NCBI GenBank assembly: GCA_937875605.1
Contig: CALLXZ010000244.1
Coordinates: forward strand, 1-17,771
Length of the DNA stretch: 17,771 bases
From: an uncultured Moheibacter sp.
GTDB taxonomy: Bacteria; Bacteroidota; Bacteroidia; Flavobacteriales; Weeksellaceae
Direction: 5' to 3'
The notes below the pieces were generated by a model, which was not told where the DNA came from, ran no database searches, and was given only the letters and a program-made list of their open reading frames with translations. The number at the start of each line of letters is the position of its first letter. The stretch's first letter is position 1. The position numbers and the translations under genes were made by a program. Below are positions 16,667 through 17,771 of this stretch, in pieces.

Positions 16667-17771
16667 ATGAGACAATTATTACTAACTATTTTTACACTCC
16701 TTACATTGGAGCCTTATGGACAAGCTCAATGTCCTTCGGGAAATGTTTTGCTCCCTGATCAGGAAGCTGTCGATCAGTTTATAATTGATTATCCAGACTG
16801 TACGAATGTCAATGGACTATTGAGACTTGGAGGTTTGGTTAATGATATAAATAATTTACAACCCCTTCAATACATTGAGTCAGTTGGAGGTCTTACGATT
16901 GGAAAAACTCAGCTTGTAAGTTTAGAAGGATTGAATAATTTACAGGTAGTCAATGGAAGTGTTGAAATTCTAAACAACGACCATCTCATTACTTTACAGG
17001 GATTGAATGATTTGAGTTCAGCCTATCATCTATTTGTGAGCTATAATCCTCTATTACAATCTTTAGAGGGATTGGATAATCTGACACTTGTACAAGTATC
17101 GGTCAGTATTTCAAACAACGATAGCCTTACAAATCTCAAAGGATTAGAAAGCCTTGAGACTATTTCTACCGGGATAGGCGGGGAGTTGTATATATCTGCC
17201 AACAGTTCCTTGGTAAATTTAGAAGGTTTGGAAGGATTACATGATATTGGAGGACAGCTTAATATACGGGACAATGATGCTTTAGTTAATTTAAAAGGAT
17301 TGGATAATCTGATTTCAGTAGGTGGTAATTTCAGGATTGACGGAAATGAAATCTTAGAAAATCTGTCGGGATTAAACAGTTTAGTTTCTGTAAATTATCA
17401 GACAGGTTATCTGCAAATCAACAGCAATCCTTCCTTGATGAGTTTAGAAGGATTGGAACAAGTAACGGAATCCGGAACATTGCATATTATTAACAATAAT
17501 TCTTTAACAAATTTAAACGGATTAAACGGGCTGACAACAATAATAGAACCCGGAGACCTTAAAATAGAATATAACGAATCTTTAACTTCTTTCGAAGGAT
17601 TGAATAATCTGCATCGTGTAGGAAGAGATACTTTTATTATAGGGAACCCATCCTTGACATCGCTGCAGGGATTGAACGGTTTTCAAGTAGCGGGTTGTCA
17701 TTTAGCAATTAATAATAATAATTCATTACTAAATTTTAACGGACTAGAAAATCTAAGCCAGATTGTCAATT
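16667..17771 (+). CDS. Secreted leucine-rich-repeat (L-domain-like) protein, paralogue 3 (3' end beyond window)
   Basis: An open frame runs from ATG 16667 to the window edge (368 full codons) with no stop. It begins MRQLLL like paralogues 1 and 2, has a signal peptide ending about GQAQ|C22, and then the same N-terminal module cap: CPSGNVLLPDQ, then DYPDCTNVNG. Repeats of the pattern LxSLEGLNNLxxVxGxLxIxxNxS follow to the end of the window without reaching a closing Cys cap, so this first module is at least as long as those of the paralogues. By analogy it should end in a T9SS sorting domain, which is not visible. It has its own promoter-like region, separating it from the upstream regulator gene by 110 bp. 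The base stretch for CPSGN is identical to that of paralogue 2 over 18 bases, which points to recent duplication or gene conversion. Confidence 0.9.
   Translation, partial: MRQLLLTIFTLLTLEPYGQAQCPSGNVLLPDQEAVDQFIIDYPDCTNVNGLLRLGGLVNDINNLQPLQYIESVGGLTIGKTQLVSLEGLNNLQVVNGSVEILNNDHLITLQGLNDLSSAYHLFVSYNPLLQSLEGLDNLTLVQVSVSISNNDSLTNLKGLESLETISTGIGGELYISANSSLVNLEGLEGLHDIGGQLNIRDNDALVNLKGLDNLISVGGNFRIDGNEILENLSGLNSLVSVNYQTGYLQINSNPSLMSLEGLEQVTESGTLHIINNNSLTNLNGLNGLTTIIEPGDLKIEYNESLTSFEGLNNLHRVGRDTFIIGNPSLTSLQGLNGFQVAGCHLAINNNNSLLNFNGLENLSQIVN

Noticed and set aside
17041..17274. 77-codon minus-strand open frame near the window end
   Set aside because: It is antisense to LRR gene 3, whose plus frame has a signal peptide and regular repeats.

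Overview
The window looks like chromosome from a member of the Bacteroidota, most likely a flavobacterium (order Flavobacteriales; the genus cannot be fixed from sequence alone). The DNA is AT-rich. It encodes C-terminal sorting domains of the type IX secretion system (T9SS), a family S46 dipeptidyl-peptidase, TPR-type sensor proteins and very few Shine-Dalgarno sites, and it has some matches to the Bacteroidota -7 promoter element TAnnTTTG.

Region 1 (1-2635, minus strand) is a signalling operon read right to left: a small lipoprotein, a TPR sensor histidine kinase and a NarL/LuxR-type response regulator cut by the window edge. The kinase reading frame is broken by one extra A in an A6 run near its N terminus. 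Its start codon lies inside a perfect 12-bp hairpin followed by a T tract, which looks like a terminator or attenuator. Region 2 (2636-3826) holds a gene-free stretch full of inverted repeats, an array of four GACA boxes spaced exactly 11 bp apart, and a gene for a probable membrane-anchored regulator. It ends in a strong bidirectional terminator.

Region 3 (3847-8146) holds a minus-strand S46 dipeptidyl-peptidase with the specificity residue of DPP11. Divergent from it is a tightly coupled four-gene operon: a lipoprotein, a Pmp3/UPF0057 membrane peptide not visible as a long ORF, a DUF2007-like zinc-ribbon protein and the lipoate-pathway octanoyltransferase LipB. Successive genes overlap by 4, 4 and 1 nt.

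Region 4 (8147-17771) is the accessory part. It contains three tandem paralogues for large secreted leucine-rich-repeat (L-domain-like) proteins, the third running off the window. The two complete ones consist of three Cys-capped modules and a T9SS type A sorting domain. Between the second and third lies a gene for a transmembrane TPR regulator with a LuxR-like helix-turn-helix. Upstream of the first and third LRR genes is the same arrangement: two 7-bp boxes at an 11-bp period (pho-box-like geometry), exactly 40 bp before a shared AAAATTTGTYTCA element that can pair with the start codon region. The second LRR gene lacks this and probably shares a transcript with the first.

The most unusual content is this regulated cluster of surface or secreted LRR proteins with its embedded membrane regulator, together with the tandem 11-bp repeat sites. 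No CRISPR array, insertion sequence, tRNA or rRNA was seen.
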